Source of the DNA: an uncultured Oscillospiraceae bacterium
Lineage (GTDB): Bacteria > Bacillota > Clostridia > Oscillospirales > Oscillospiraceae
DNA length: 14,049 nucleotides
NCBI GenBank assembly: GCA_944385065.1
Contig: CALWVX010000024.1
Location: 1 to 14,049 of the forward strand
Direction of reading: 5' to 3'
Positions 7,909 through 13,989 of this stretch are shown here, piece after piece (the first letter of the stretch is position 1; each line of letters opens with the position of its first letter). A program made the position numbers and the translations under genes. The notes under the pieces are model-generated. The model worked only from the letters and a program-made list of their open reading frames with translations. It was not told the origin of the DNA and searched no databases.

Positions 7909-9102
7909 TCAGGCTGCCAGCCGTTCCATTTCTGCCCTTGCGGAATCGAATGTGGCGTGTGCATAATAGTTCAGCGTCATGGTGATATTGGAATGTCCCA
8001 TAATGTACTGCAAGGCTTTGGGGTTCATTCCCGCATTGGCTAACCGGGTGCAGAATGTATGACGCATAGCATGGGGCGTCGTCGTTTTCGGCAACGCTTC
8101 TTCATGGCTCTTGTTGTACTTCTTCACAAGCCTGCCAAACATCCCGCCATAATCTACCGCCGTCATGGGATAGCCGTTCTGTTTGAGAAACAGGAAATTG
8201 GCATACCCGTCAATAATGAACGGCTTTGCACCTTTGCGGTTTTTTATCACTCGCTGGAACGCCTGATACACTTCCTCATTCATGGGGATTTTTCTGACGC
8301 CGCTTTGGGTCTTGGGTTCGTCAATATAGTAACCGACGCCGGTATTTCTCAAAAGCTGGTGGCTCACGATGATTACCCGGTTTTCAAAATCCAAATCTTT
8401 GTCCGTCAGTCCGCACAGTTCCGAAATGCGAAGCCCTGTCCCCAGCAGAATAACGATTGCGTCATAATGCTTTTGGTAAACCTTATCACCTTGAATAAAG
8501 GACAGAAAACTTTCTTCCTGTGCTGGTGTAAGAGGCACCTTTGGTTCCGTATCGTCGTCCAGAACGTCACTAAGCTGGAAGTCAAACGGGTTTTTTCGGA
8601 TGCAATCGTCCTGTATGGCGGTGTAAAAAGCCGCTTTCAGGGAACGCTTGTCGTTATTGATGGTCTTATAAGAAAGGCCCTTTTCTTTCATCCGAAGCGC
8701 CCATTCCTTTGCGTCGGACAGCTTCACACTGTCAATCGGGCAGCTCCCCAGCCGATCTTGTTCCAGAATACGCATCAGCCGTTCCCGGCCCAGTTTGGTG
8801 TTGTGCTTCACATTGCCCCGGTGCCTGATCTGCTTGGCGTAGAGCTGGCAGACGGTCATTTTCTTGCCGATGGTGTCTATCCCGTCGTCAAGGTCTTTCT
8901 GGATTTCTTTCTCCTTTTCCCGGAGTGAAATATCCTCCCGTTTACCTGCCGGGGTCTTATCCGTAGGCACTAACTTCCATGAGTAAACAAACTGCGGTTT
9001 TCCAAAGGTATCAACATATTTGTAAGCATATCGTCCGTCTTTTCTCTGGCTCTCTCCAGACCGCAAAACGCGATTTTTGCTGTCTCGTCTTTTTTCTGAC
9101 AT
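7909..9102 (-). CDS. int: Tn916/Tn1549-type tyrosine integrase
   Basis: A site-specific recombinase of 397 residues that excises and inserts the element. The N-terminal arm-binding three-stranded sheet is seen at about 23-45 (GRYAYKYVDTFG ... SWKLV), the core-binding SAM-like domain at about 80-175, and the catalytic domain at about 185-385. Catalytic residues are R225 (TGLRISE), H344 and R347 (HAMRHTF), H370 (GHSNITM) and Y379 (NYYAH). These are the same numbers as I recall for Tn916 Int. I chose the ATG at 9102, with AAAGGAG nine bases upstream. A 27-codon upstream extension with no ribosome site is rejected. The gene looks intact, so the remnant could still be excised if both ends persist. 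It lies 83 bases after xis on the same strand. Confidence 0.95.
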   Translation of the reverse strand: MSEKRRDSKNRVLRSGESQRKDGRYAYKYVDTFGKPQFVYSWKLVPTDKTPAGKREDISLREKEKEIQKDLDDGIDTIGKKMTVCQLYAKQIRHRGNVKHNTKLGRERLMRILEQDRLGSCPIDSVKLSDAKEWALRMKEKGLSYKTINNDKRSLKAAFYTAIQDDCIRKNPFDFQLSDVLDDDTEPKVPLTPAQEESFLSFIQGDKVYQKHYDAIVILLGTGLRISELCGLTDKDLDFENRVIIVSHQLLRNTGVGYYIDEPKTQSGVRKIPMNEEVYQAFQRVIKNRKGAKPFIIDGYANFLFLKQNGYPMTAVDYGGMFGRLVKKYNKSHEEALPKTTTPHAMRHTFCTRLANAGMNPKALQYIMGHSNITMTLNYYAHATFDSARAEMERLAA

Positions 9103-9185
9103 CTCGTCATGCTCCTTTCCATGACGGAAAGAGCCGCATATATGCTTATAAATTATTATAACATATCTGCGGCCCTTTTTCACTA

Positions 9186-9386
9186 TTAGATTGTGTCCAA
9201 AGTGTCAATTATTTTCTCAAACTGCTTGCGTTTGATCTGGATGCGGTTGCCATTCATAATGACCCAGCCAGAGGCCGGATTTTCCTCGGCCAGCTTACGC
9301 AATTTGTTTTCTCCGATACGGAAATATTTAGACGCTTCCTCAATCGTCAGCGTGTATTTTTCCCAAATAGGCACATCATGGTTCAT
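9186..9386 (-). CDS. xis: Excisionase (Tn916/Tn1549 type)
   Basis: A small basic DNA-binding protein of 66 residues that bends the element ends and directs Int towards excision. The winged-helix part reads YTLTIEEASKYFRIGENKLRKL (given here in pieces: YTLTIEEASKYF, RIGENKLRKL), followed by the wing WVIMNGNRIQIKRKQF. The ATG at 9386 has GGGGG seven bases upstream. A start six codons earlier overlaps that ribosome site. The length and the opening MNHDVPIWEKYT agree with the Tn916 Xis family. It is transcribed with int. A 6-bp hairpin (CACAAA / TTTGTG, 9402-9421) lies just upstream of its ribosome site. Confidence 0.93.
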   Translation of the reverse strand: MNHDVPIWEKYTLTIEEASKYFRIGENKLRKLAEENPASGWVIMNGNRIQIKRKQFEKIIDTLDTI

Positions 9387-9429
9387 AATGCAGCCCCCTT
9401 TCACAAATTCAAAGGTTTGTGTGATTTAG

Positions 9430-9800
9430 GGGCATAGACGGACGGCTGCTGGCACAGCTCCACGGGACTTTCACCCCCGCGTGGTTCTCACGCGGCCCTA
9501 CCCATTGCCTGCGACGCTTTTAACGCTCGGACTGTGGCTATAAGGGAGTATCATAGTCCTGCCTGTACGTCGTCGCCCGCAAGCCGCCACGCTCACATTG
9601 CGGCGTGGTGTTCCTCGCTCCGCTTTTCCCGTAGGGAAAAGTATCATGGCGCACCAGCCGTCCGGCTCGGCACAGACAGAATGTGTCCGTATGCCCTATG
9701 ATGCGCCGCCGTTATCTTGCGGGCATATTTATCAAGGTGCGATCAGGCCACCGGGAAAACACCGAAACGGGGAAAGGGTAAGCCGTTTCATGCTGCCGGG
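9430..9800 (-). ncRNA. Candidate structured RNA leader between the HTH gene and xis
   Basis: About 400 bases here carry no credible gene. The stretch is rich in strong hairpins: CCGCGTG/CACGCGG with 5-base loop (9477-9495), GGACT/AGTCC (9529-9559), CCACGC/GCGTGG (9587-9608), and CTTTTCCC/GGGAAAAG with a 3-base loop (9623-9641). On the minus strand, part of the first hairpin (CCACGCGGG) can instead pair with the following CCCGTGG (9458-9464), giving two mutually exclusive folds just upstream of xis. This suggests a regulatory leader or a processed RNA, but only pairing is visible. No known riboswitch consensus was recognised. Confidence 0.4.
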
Positions 9801-9809
9801 GCCGGTTCG

Positions 9810-10043
9810 TCAGTTCGTGACGATAGCGTGGATGAGCTTGATTTCCAGACGGCGCTTCATGGCCTCGTCCAGACACACATGCGGATAGCCGTTTTCGTCA
9901 TAGAGCGTCCGGGTACACAGCTTGTTCATGTAACCGCTGTAATACTGCAAAACGCGCTCTACGGCTCCGGCATCCCCAGCGCGGGCGGCCTCGATCACCG
10001 AAAGGGGCAAAAGCTCAATGCCCTTGTAGTTCGGGTTCTTCAT
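9810..10043 (-). CDS. Small HTH_16-type protein (Tn916 Orf8-like)
   Basis: A protein of 77 residues. It resembles the small helix-turn-helix proteins (Pfam HTH_16) encoded between the sigma-like gene and xis in Tn916-family elements. Residues 12-42 look helical (LPLSVIEAARAGDAGAVERV, LQYYSGYMNKL), followed by the CxDEAMKRRLEIKLIHAI ending typical of this group. Its ribosome site GGGAGG lies inside the last codons and stop of the preceding sigma-like gene, with a 6-base gap between the genes, so translation is probably coupled. The role is presumed regulatory within the transfer/excision module. Family assignment rests on context as much as sequence. Confidence 0.8.
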   Translation of the reverse strand: MKNPNYKGIELLPLSVIEAARAGDAGAVERVLQYYSGYMNKLCTRTLYDENGYPHVCLDEAMKRRLEIKLIHAIVTN

Positions 10044-10049
10044 CCGCGT

Positions 10050-10484
10050 CTAACCTCCCTTCGGCATCAACGCCTTTAGCTGTTTCCGCAGCTCCGATAA
10101 GGTATTTGTCCTGTGCCGCTGAACGGCACTCCGGGACATTCCCACAAGGCCGCCGATCTCACCATCTGCCATATCCAGAACACAGTGCAGGATTAAAATA
10201 CTCTGCTCCATGCTGGGCAGCGCGGCAAAGGCTTCGGCAACAAGCTCATTGTTGATATGTAGGTCATAGCCATGCGACGAAAACGTAAAGCTGTCGCTGG
10301 GGTAGTGATCTACTGTACAGAGCTTGTCCAAATCTGCCTGTGACAAAGAGCTTAGTGACACTTCACGGTCACGGCGGCGCTTCATTTCAGCCAAGTAGCT
10401 TTTGGCCTCGTTACGCAGTACCGTCTTGCAGAAAGCGTCATAGCGGTTCCGCGTATCAAAGTCATTGCGGGGGATAGCATCCAT
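10050..10484 (-). CDS. Sigma-70-like regulator (Tn916 Orf7-like)
   Basis: A protein of 144 residues with an RNA-polymerase sigma region 4-like C-terminus. It has the segment ALPSMEQSILILHCVLDMAD and then the helix-turn-helix GEIGGLVGMSRSAVQRHRTN. The N-terminal part (residues 1-60) has the YDAFCKTVLRNEAKSYLAEMKRR pattern of Tn916 Orf7-type proteins. Orf7 and Orf8 of Tn916 are required for transcription of xis/int and the transfer genes, and this gene is likely to do the same here. I chose the ATG at 10484 because AAAGGGGGTG precedes it. The open frame runs a further 115 codons upstream, but that stretch crosses the attenuator and leader peptide gene and is not coding. Read-through of the attenuator would control this gene and everything to int. 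Confidence 0.85.
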   Translation of the reverse strand: MDAIPRNDFDTRNRYDAFCKTVLRNEAKSYLAEMKRRRDREVSLSSLSQADLDKLCTVDHYPSDSFTFSSHGYDLHINNELVAEAFAALPSMEQSILILHCVLDMADGEIGGLVGMSRSAVQRHRTNTLSELRKQLKALMPKGG

Positions 10485-10635
10485 CTTCTCACCCCCTTTC
10501 TGTGGGGGACTTAGGTGGTTCTCTCCCTTTCCGCTAACAAGACTTTGACAAGGCCGCCAGCTACCCGCTAAATACCTCCTTTTTGAAAATTTCTCAAAAA
10601 ATTTTTTTGGGGACAGCCGGGCCGCAAAAGACGAC
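10485..10635 (-). promoter_or_regulatory. Untranslated stretch between attenuator and sigma-like gene
   Basis: About 150 bases with no start codon behind its AGGAGG-like motif (AAAAAGGAGGTATTT, about 10575-10590). It carries an AT-rich tract (AAAAAAATTTTTTGAGAAATTTT). It is probably the 5' UTR of the sigma-like gene. I see no protein in it. Confidence 0.4.
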
Positions 10636-10670
10636 AAAAATCGCCCGGCAGGTCGCAAACCTACCGGGCG
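10636..10670 (-). terminator. Attenuator-type terminator downstream of the leader peptide
   Basis: On the minus strand CGCCCGG-T-AGGT (complement of 10659-10670) pairs with ACCT-G-CCGGGCG, with a 5-base loop and one mismatch, then ATTTTT (10636-10641). It lies 26 bases after the leader peptide stop and ahead of the sigma-like gene, the position expected of a transcription attenuator. Confidence 0.85.
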
Positions 10671-10696
10671 AGAAAATGCTTTGCTATGCTGCTGAT

Positions 10697-10801
10697 TTAC
10701 ATGGTATAGTACATACTCATAACCGGAATAGCCCTGTGGAGGGGCAAGGCTTTTTTTGAGTGGTGGAAGTGGATTAGAGCATGGCAATAGCAAAACAGCA
10801 T
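10697..10801 (-). CDS. Leader peptide, 34 residues (attenuation of the int/xis module)
   Basis: A short open frame too small for usual gene calling. It starts ATG at 10801 behind a perfect AGGAGG (10810-10815), eight bases upstream. The product begins MLFCYCHALIHFHHSKK and ends PVMSMYYTM, with histidine at 7, 11, 13, 14 and 22. A terminator follows its stop codon. Bases over its start codon (GCTATGCTG on the minus strand, 10796-10804) are perfectly complementary to CAGCATAGC (10683-10691), just past its stop. Ribosome position on the leader can therefore decide which pairing forms. This layout is like the leader upstream of tet(M) in Tn916, where stalled or slow ribosomes allow read-through. 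The peptide itself probably has no function apart from being translated. Confidence 0.7.
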   Translation of the reverse strand: MLFCYCHALIHFHHSKKALPLHRAIPVMSMYYTM

Positions 10802-10849
10802 AGCGGCATCCTCCTATGGGCCGCCACACCTTTTGCTGCCAGAAAAGAA

Positions 10850-10877
10850 CGGCGGCCTTGATTTCTCAAAACCGCCG
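10850..10877 (-). terminator. Possible terminator ahead of the leader peptide
   Basis: CGGCGG (10850-10855) and CCGCCG (10872-10877) form a 6-bp stem with a 16-base loop. On the minus strand it is followed by TTCTTTTCT (10841-10849). It could end transcription arriving from vanXB. The stem is short and the T-run is interrupted, so this is moderate at best. Confidence 0.45.
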
Positions 10878-10908
10878 CCAGCAAAATACAAAATGGGCGT
10901 GGGAAAGG

Positions 10909-10950
10909 TCTGCCCAACAGCGGTTTTTTTCTTTTCTGCCGCTGGGCAGA
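10909..10950. repeat. Long imperfect hairpin in the leader region
   Basis: TCTGCCCA plus AGCGG (10909-10923) pairs with CCGCTGGGCAGA (10939-10950), with a two-base bulge and a T-rich loop. No terminal T-run is present on the minus strand. It probably belongs to the 5' part of the attenuator leader or to a terminator remnant. Confidence 0.5.
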
Positions 10951-10974
10951 TTGAATACTATAATTTGCAATGTA

Positions 10975-11070
10975 TTACAAAAGATGCTTTAACCACTTTC
11001 CAGTAAAAGATTGTCCATGACCAGCATAGATTTTATCAAATCCAAAATCTGATACAAAACCAATACTTTC
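10975..11070 (-). pseudogene. Gene-end remnant, possibly metallo-hydrolase-like
   Basis: Directly after the vanXB stop codon there is a protein-like reading frame of 31 codons that ends in TAA, with no start codon of its own. It contains FVSDFGFDKIYAGHGQSF and ends GKWLKHLL. The codons are AT-rich and clearly unlike the flanking genes. The IYAGHG piece recalls the G-H-G motif near the end of metallo-beta-lactamase-fold hydrolases, but 31 residues are too few to be sure. It is best read as the tail of a gene whose front was lost when the van genes were joined here. Confidence 0.4.
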
Positions 11071-11071
11071 A

Positions 11072-11680
11072 TTATGAAACGGCAAAATTAAAATAGGTAT
11101 CGGGGTATGGCTCATCAATCAACTTATAGTGCCACCATTCAAAGCGATAAGACTGAAATCCGCTGCTTTCCATGATTTTACGCAAGCATCTTCGATTTTG
11201 TGCCTCTGCATCCCCTATCCCTTTTGCTGTATGATGCGACCGTTCGTCCATAAAATCGAAGTTACTTCCCATTGAAACAAGTTCCCCTGTATCCAGGTGG
11301 TAGAGCGTAAGATCAATTGCGCTTCCACGGCTATGGCTGGATTGTGAGGCCACATAACCCTTTGTAATCAACTCGGCTCGCTCTATATTGGGGTAAAATT
11401 TTTCTTTTGTGAGATTGTCCTCCGGTTGCGCTGCCCAACGCAGGAAGCAGTCCACCGCAGTTCTTGGCCGATATCCATCCCATAAAAGCAAGCCATAGCC
11501 AAGCGCAGCCGCATGGATTTGTGCCTCGCGCAGAGCAAACGCCACGGCCTTTGTGCCGATGATGCGATTCACCTCATACCCATCCACCGGTTTTCCTGTG
11601 AAGTTATCCCATGTGGCGTACTTGGCATCCCAACGGACGCCATGCAACATTTCATCTAAAAACAAAAAACCATTTTCCAT
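11072..11680 (-). CDS. vanXB: VanXB, D-Ala-D-Ala dipeptidase
   Basis: A zinc-dependent cytoplasmic dipeptidase of 202 residues that hydrolyses D-Ala-D-Ala, so that cell-wall precursors end in D-Lac. The length equals VanX/VanXB. Zinc ligands H116 and D123 lie in SSHSRGSAID, and H184 with catalytic E181 lies in EWWHY. R71 lies in GYRPRTA. All are present, so the enzyme should be active. I chose the ATG at 11680, with GAGGTG six bases upstream. That ribosome site contains the vanB stop codon, so the two genes are translationally coupled. From memory it is nearly identical to VanXB of Tn1549. Nothing in it looks broken. What is missing is upstream: no promoter, vanHB or regulators remain. Confidence 0.96.
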   Translation of the reverse strand: MENGFLFLDEMLHGVRWDAKYATWDNFTGKPVDGYEVNRIIGTKAVAFALREAQIHAAALGYGLLLWDGYRPRTAVDCFLRWAAQPEDNLTKEKFYPNIERAELITKGYVASQSSHSRGSAIDLTLYHLDTGELVSMGSNFDFMDERSHHTAKGIGDAEAQNRRCLRKIMESSGFQSYRFEWWHYKLIDEPYPDTYFNFAVS

Positions 11681-11685
11681 ACTTA

Positions 11686-12714
11686 TCACCTCTTTAACGC
11701 CAATGTAATCAGGCTGTCAATCAGTGCAGGAAGCGTGATTCCTGCGGCGGCCACCATACGTGGGTAGCGGCTGTACGATGTAAAACCGGGCATGGTATTG
11801 ACCTCATTTAGAACGATGCCGCCATCCTCCTGCAAAAAAAGATCAACACGGGCAAGCCCTCTGCATCCAAGCACCCGATATACTTTCTTTGCCGTTTCCT
11901 GCACCCGATTTCGTTCCTCGACCGGAATGTCTGCGGGAACTGTAATCATCGCATTTTCTGAGCCTTTTTCCGGCTCGTTTTCCTGATGGATGCGGAAGAT
12001 ACCGTGGCTCAGCCGGATTTGATCCACTTCGCCGACAATCAAATCATCCTCGTTCCCCATGACCGCACACCCGACCTCACAGCCCGAAATCGCTTGCTCA
12101 ATTAAGATTTTTCCATCATATTGTCCTGCCGCTTCTATCGCAGCGTTAAGTTCTTCCGTACCGTTTACTTTGGTTACGCCAAAGGACGAACCTGACCGTG
12201 CCGGCTTCACAAAGACAGGGTAGGTAAGCGCACCCGCCTCCGGCTTGTCACCTTTATCAATAATTTGAAATTCGGGAACGGCGATGCCCGCATTTTTTGT
12301 AAGAATGTAGGCCAGTGATTTGTCCATGCAAGCTGCGGAGCTTTGAATATCACAGCCCACATAGGGGATACCAGACAATACAAACAGCCCCTGTATCGCA
12401 CCATCCTCCCCGCATTTGCCATGCAAAACCGGGAAAGCCACATCAATACGCCGTGTTTCGTATTCGCTTTCTTTCATGACAAGCAGCCCATGCGTTTTCC
12501 TATCCGGGGAGAGTATGGCGGGGAGACTGTCGGCTTCCCATTCCGTACATGGCTTCTTGCATAGCTTCCATACACCGTTTTTTGTAATTCCGATGTAGTG
12601 CGGATCGAATTTTTCCGTATCAATGTTCGCAGCAATTTCTATTGCGGATTTTACCGACACATCATGTTCCTCCGAGCAACCGCCGAAGATGATTGCGACT
12701 TTTATTCTATTCAT
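11686..12714 (-). CDS. vanB: VanB, D-alanine-D-lactate ligase
   Basis: An ATP-grasp ligase of 342 residues, exactly the VanB length, that joins D-Ala to D-lactate for vancomycin-resistant peptidoglycan precursors. Visible features are GGCSEEHDVSVKS (11-23), LHGKCGEDG (98-105, with K in place of the P of ordinary Ddl), the ATP-binding VFVKPARSGSSFG (167-179), the D-Lac-type omega loop LSHGIFRIHQENEPEKGSEN (235-254), and the Mg-binding NEVNTMPGFT (303-312). The start is the ATG at 12714, with AAAGGAG 5' of it. An upstream in-frame extension of 22 codons is the wrong frame of the vanHB tail. The vanHB stop overlaps this start. The protein is intact, but its D-lactate supplier VanHB survives only as 58 codons, and the vanYB promoter and VanRB/VanSB are not in the window. 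Confidence 0.97.
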   Translation of the reverse strand: MNRIKVAIIFGGCSEEHDVSVKSAIEIAANIDTEKFDPHYIGITKNGVWKLCKKPCTEWEADSLPAILSPDRKTHGLLVMKESEYETRRIDVAFPVLHGKCGEDGAIQGLFVLSGIPYVGCDIQSSAACMDKSLAYILTKNAGIAVPEFQIIDKGDKPEAGALTYPVFVKPARSGSSFGVTKVNGTEELNAAIEAAGQYDGKILIEQAISGCEVGCAVMGNEDDLIVGEVDQIRLSHGIFRIHQENEPEKGSENAMITVPADIPVEERNRVQETAKKVYRVLGCRGLARVDLFLQEDGGIVLNEVNTMPGFTSYSRYPRMVAAAGITLPALIDSLITLALKR

Positions 12715-12883
12715 GCTGTAAACTCCTTTCAAAATTGAGACAATTCCTGATTGTTTTTTCTGTAGTATCCTGCAGCACACGCTCAGTGTAGTACGCCGTA
12801 TGGGGTGTGATGATCACATTCGGCATCCTTAAAAGCTGCGACAAAAAGGGATGGTCAAGCACTTTCTGCGAGCAATCGGTATA
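12707..12883 (-). pseudogene. vanHB: 3' remnant of vanHB (D-lactate dehydrogenase)
   Basis: The frame runs YTDCSQKVLDHPFLSQLL, RMPNVIITPHTAYYTERV and so on to FERSLQHE, then TAG, 58 residues in all. This is the C-terminal end of VanHB, which normally has about 323 residues, so about 82% is missing. The family's catalytic histidine is in ITPHTAYY, but the NAD-binding domain and the start are gone. The remnant cannot make D-lactate. It begins in the middle of a codon, at the join with traG (codon CGA instead of the usual Val before TAT). Its stop overlaps the vanB start by 8 bases, as in the intact operon. The identity was checked by translating the minus strand. Confidence 0.93.
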
Positions 12884-13989
12884 TCGCAGTTATCCGAAAT
12901 GATCTCGGCGGCGTCCTTGTAAATCGCTTTTAGCTGCGACTGGCTCTGCAAAATAATAGAGGCCGATATTTCACGGCTTCGAATGGTGGCAATGAGTTTA
13001 TCGAAATTGGGTATTTGGCCAATGTTGGCAAATTCATCCAAAATCAGGCGTACATGGACAGGCAGCCGCCCGCCGTACACATCATCAGCCCGGTCACAAA
13101 GCAGGTTGATTAGCTGGCTTTGGAGCATAGCCAGAATGAAATTAAAGGTCGTGTCCGTATCGCTCATAATGAGATACAGCACCGTCTTTTCGTCCCCGAT
13201 GGTGTCCAGCTCCATTTCGTCGTCCTCCATCAGCTCGCGTACCTCCCGGATGTCAAAGGGCGCAAGTCTGGCACCGCATGAAATCAGGATGGAAGAACGG
13301 GTCTTGCCTGCGGACAGCAGGAATTTCTTGTACTGGCGCACCGCAAAATGGTCGGGGTCTTTCTGCTCCAAACGCTCAAACATGAGATCGACGGGGCTTT
13401 GAAACTCCGGGTCGTCCTCGCGGGCTTCACTGGCGTTTATCATTTCCAGCAGCGTTGAGAAGTTCATTTCCTCCGCTGGGGCCTCGTACCAGATATAGCC
13501 GATCAGGGCCGAATAAAACAACCGTTCCGACTTCACCCAAAAATCCTCCGCTGACTTTTCCCCCTCGCCCTTGGTGTTGGAAATCAGGGTATTTACCAGC
13601 TTTAGCACGTCCTTTTCCGAATGGATGTAGACAAAGGGGTTGTACTTCATGGACTTGGAAAAGTTAATGGTATTCAGGATTTTAATGCGGTAGCCCGCCT
13701 GCTGGAACATCCTGCCGGTTTCCAGAACCAAAGTGCCTTTCGGATCTGTCACCACAAACGAAGTCGGATAGTCCGTGGTCGGAAAGCATTGCATCAGGTT
13801 GGGTTTCACGAAAAATCTCGTTTTCCCTGAACCGCTGCCACCGATCACCAGCACGTTTTTATTCCGCGCTGTCTTGGGGTCTTTGGGCCTGCCGGTCATG
13901 GTAAGCCGTTCCGTTTGGGTGAGCAGGATATTATTTTCAAACTTGGGGTCGATGTAAGGCGCTATGTCTTTGGCCGTCCCCCATGAAGC
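12884..13989 (-). pseudogene. traG: Truncated TraG/VirD4-type coupling protein gene
   Basis: This is the coupling ATPase of the conjugation machine that links the relaxase-DNA complex to the type IV channel. It is an inner-membrane-anchored hexameric protein. Retained are SWGTAKDIAPYIDPKF, the Walker A motif VIGGSGSGKT (about 18-27 from the internal Met at 13899), VVTDPKGTLV, Walker B LILDEFANIGQIP, and SQSQLKAIYKDAAEIISDNCD. Similarity stops exactly at the last D, at about 12884, after which 17 out-of-frame residues encoded by vanHB follow. About 368 codons are left of about 600. The 5' part is also lost: the frame runs back only to about 13995, where a TGA stop sits. The typical membrane anchor is absent, so a working protein is very unlikely. 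Confidence 0.9.

Noticed and set aside
8059..8928. Plus-strand open frame across int
   Set aside because: It lies wholly antisense to a well-supported integrase and has no recognisable motif or ribosome site.
9430..9530. Cobalamin riboswitch
   Set aside because: The GGTGAAAGTCCC piece looks superficially alike, but the B12 box and the remaining conserved core are absent and the downstream gene is xis.
9507..9656. 49-codon minus-strand frame beginning MILFPTGKAERG
   Set aside because: It overlaps the strongest hairpins, has no ribosome site and an Arg/Gly/Ser-rich composition. It is more likely a by-product of structured RNA, although not fully excluded.
9420..9660. Group II intron remnant in the stretch before xis
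   Set aside because: On the minus strand there is a GTGCG (9650-9654) and a GTGAAAGTCCC segment reminiscent of group II introns. However, no domain V hairpin, no 3' end and no reverse transcriptase are present, and the length is too short.
12715..12780. N-terminal extension of VanB (22 extra residues beginning MCCRIL)
   Set aside because: This is the vanHB tail read in a wrong frame. The real vanB start at 12714 has a ribosome site and gives the exact family length.
12829..12881. C-terminal tail of the TraG frame (IPIARRKC ... FCRSF)
   Set aside because: It is vanHB coding sequence read out of frame after the join, not a TraG end.
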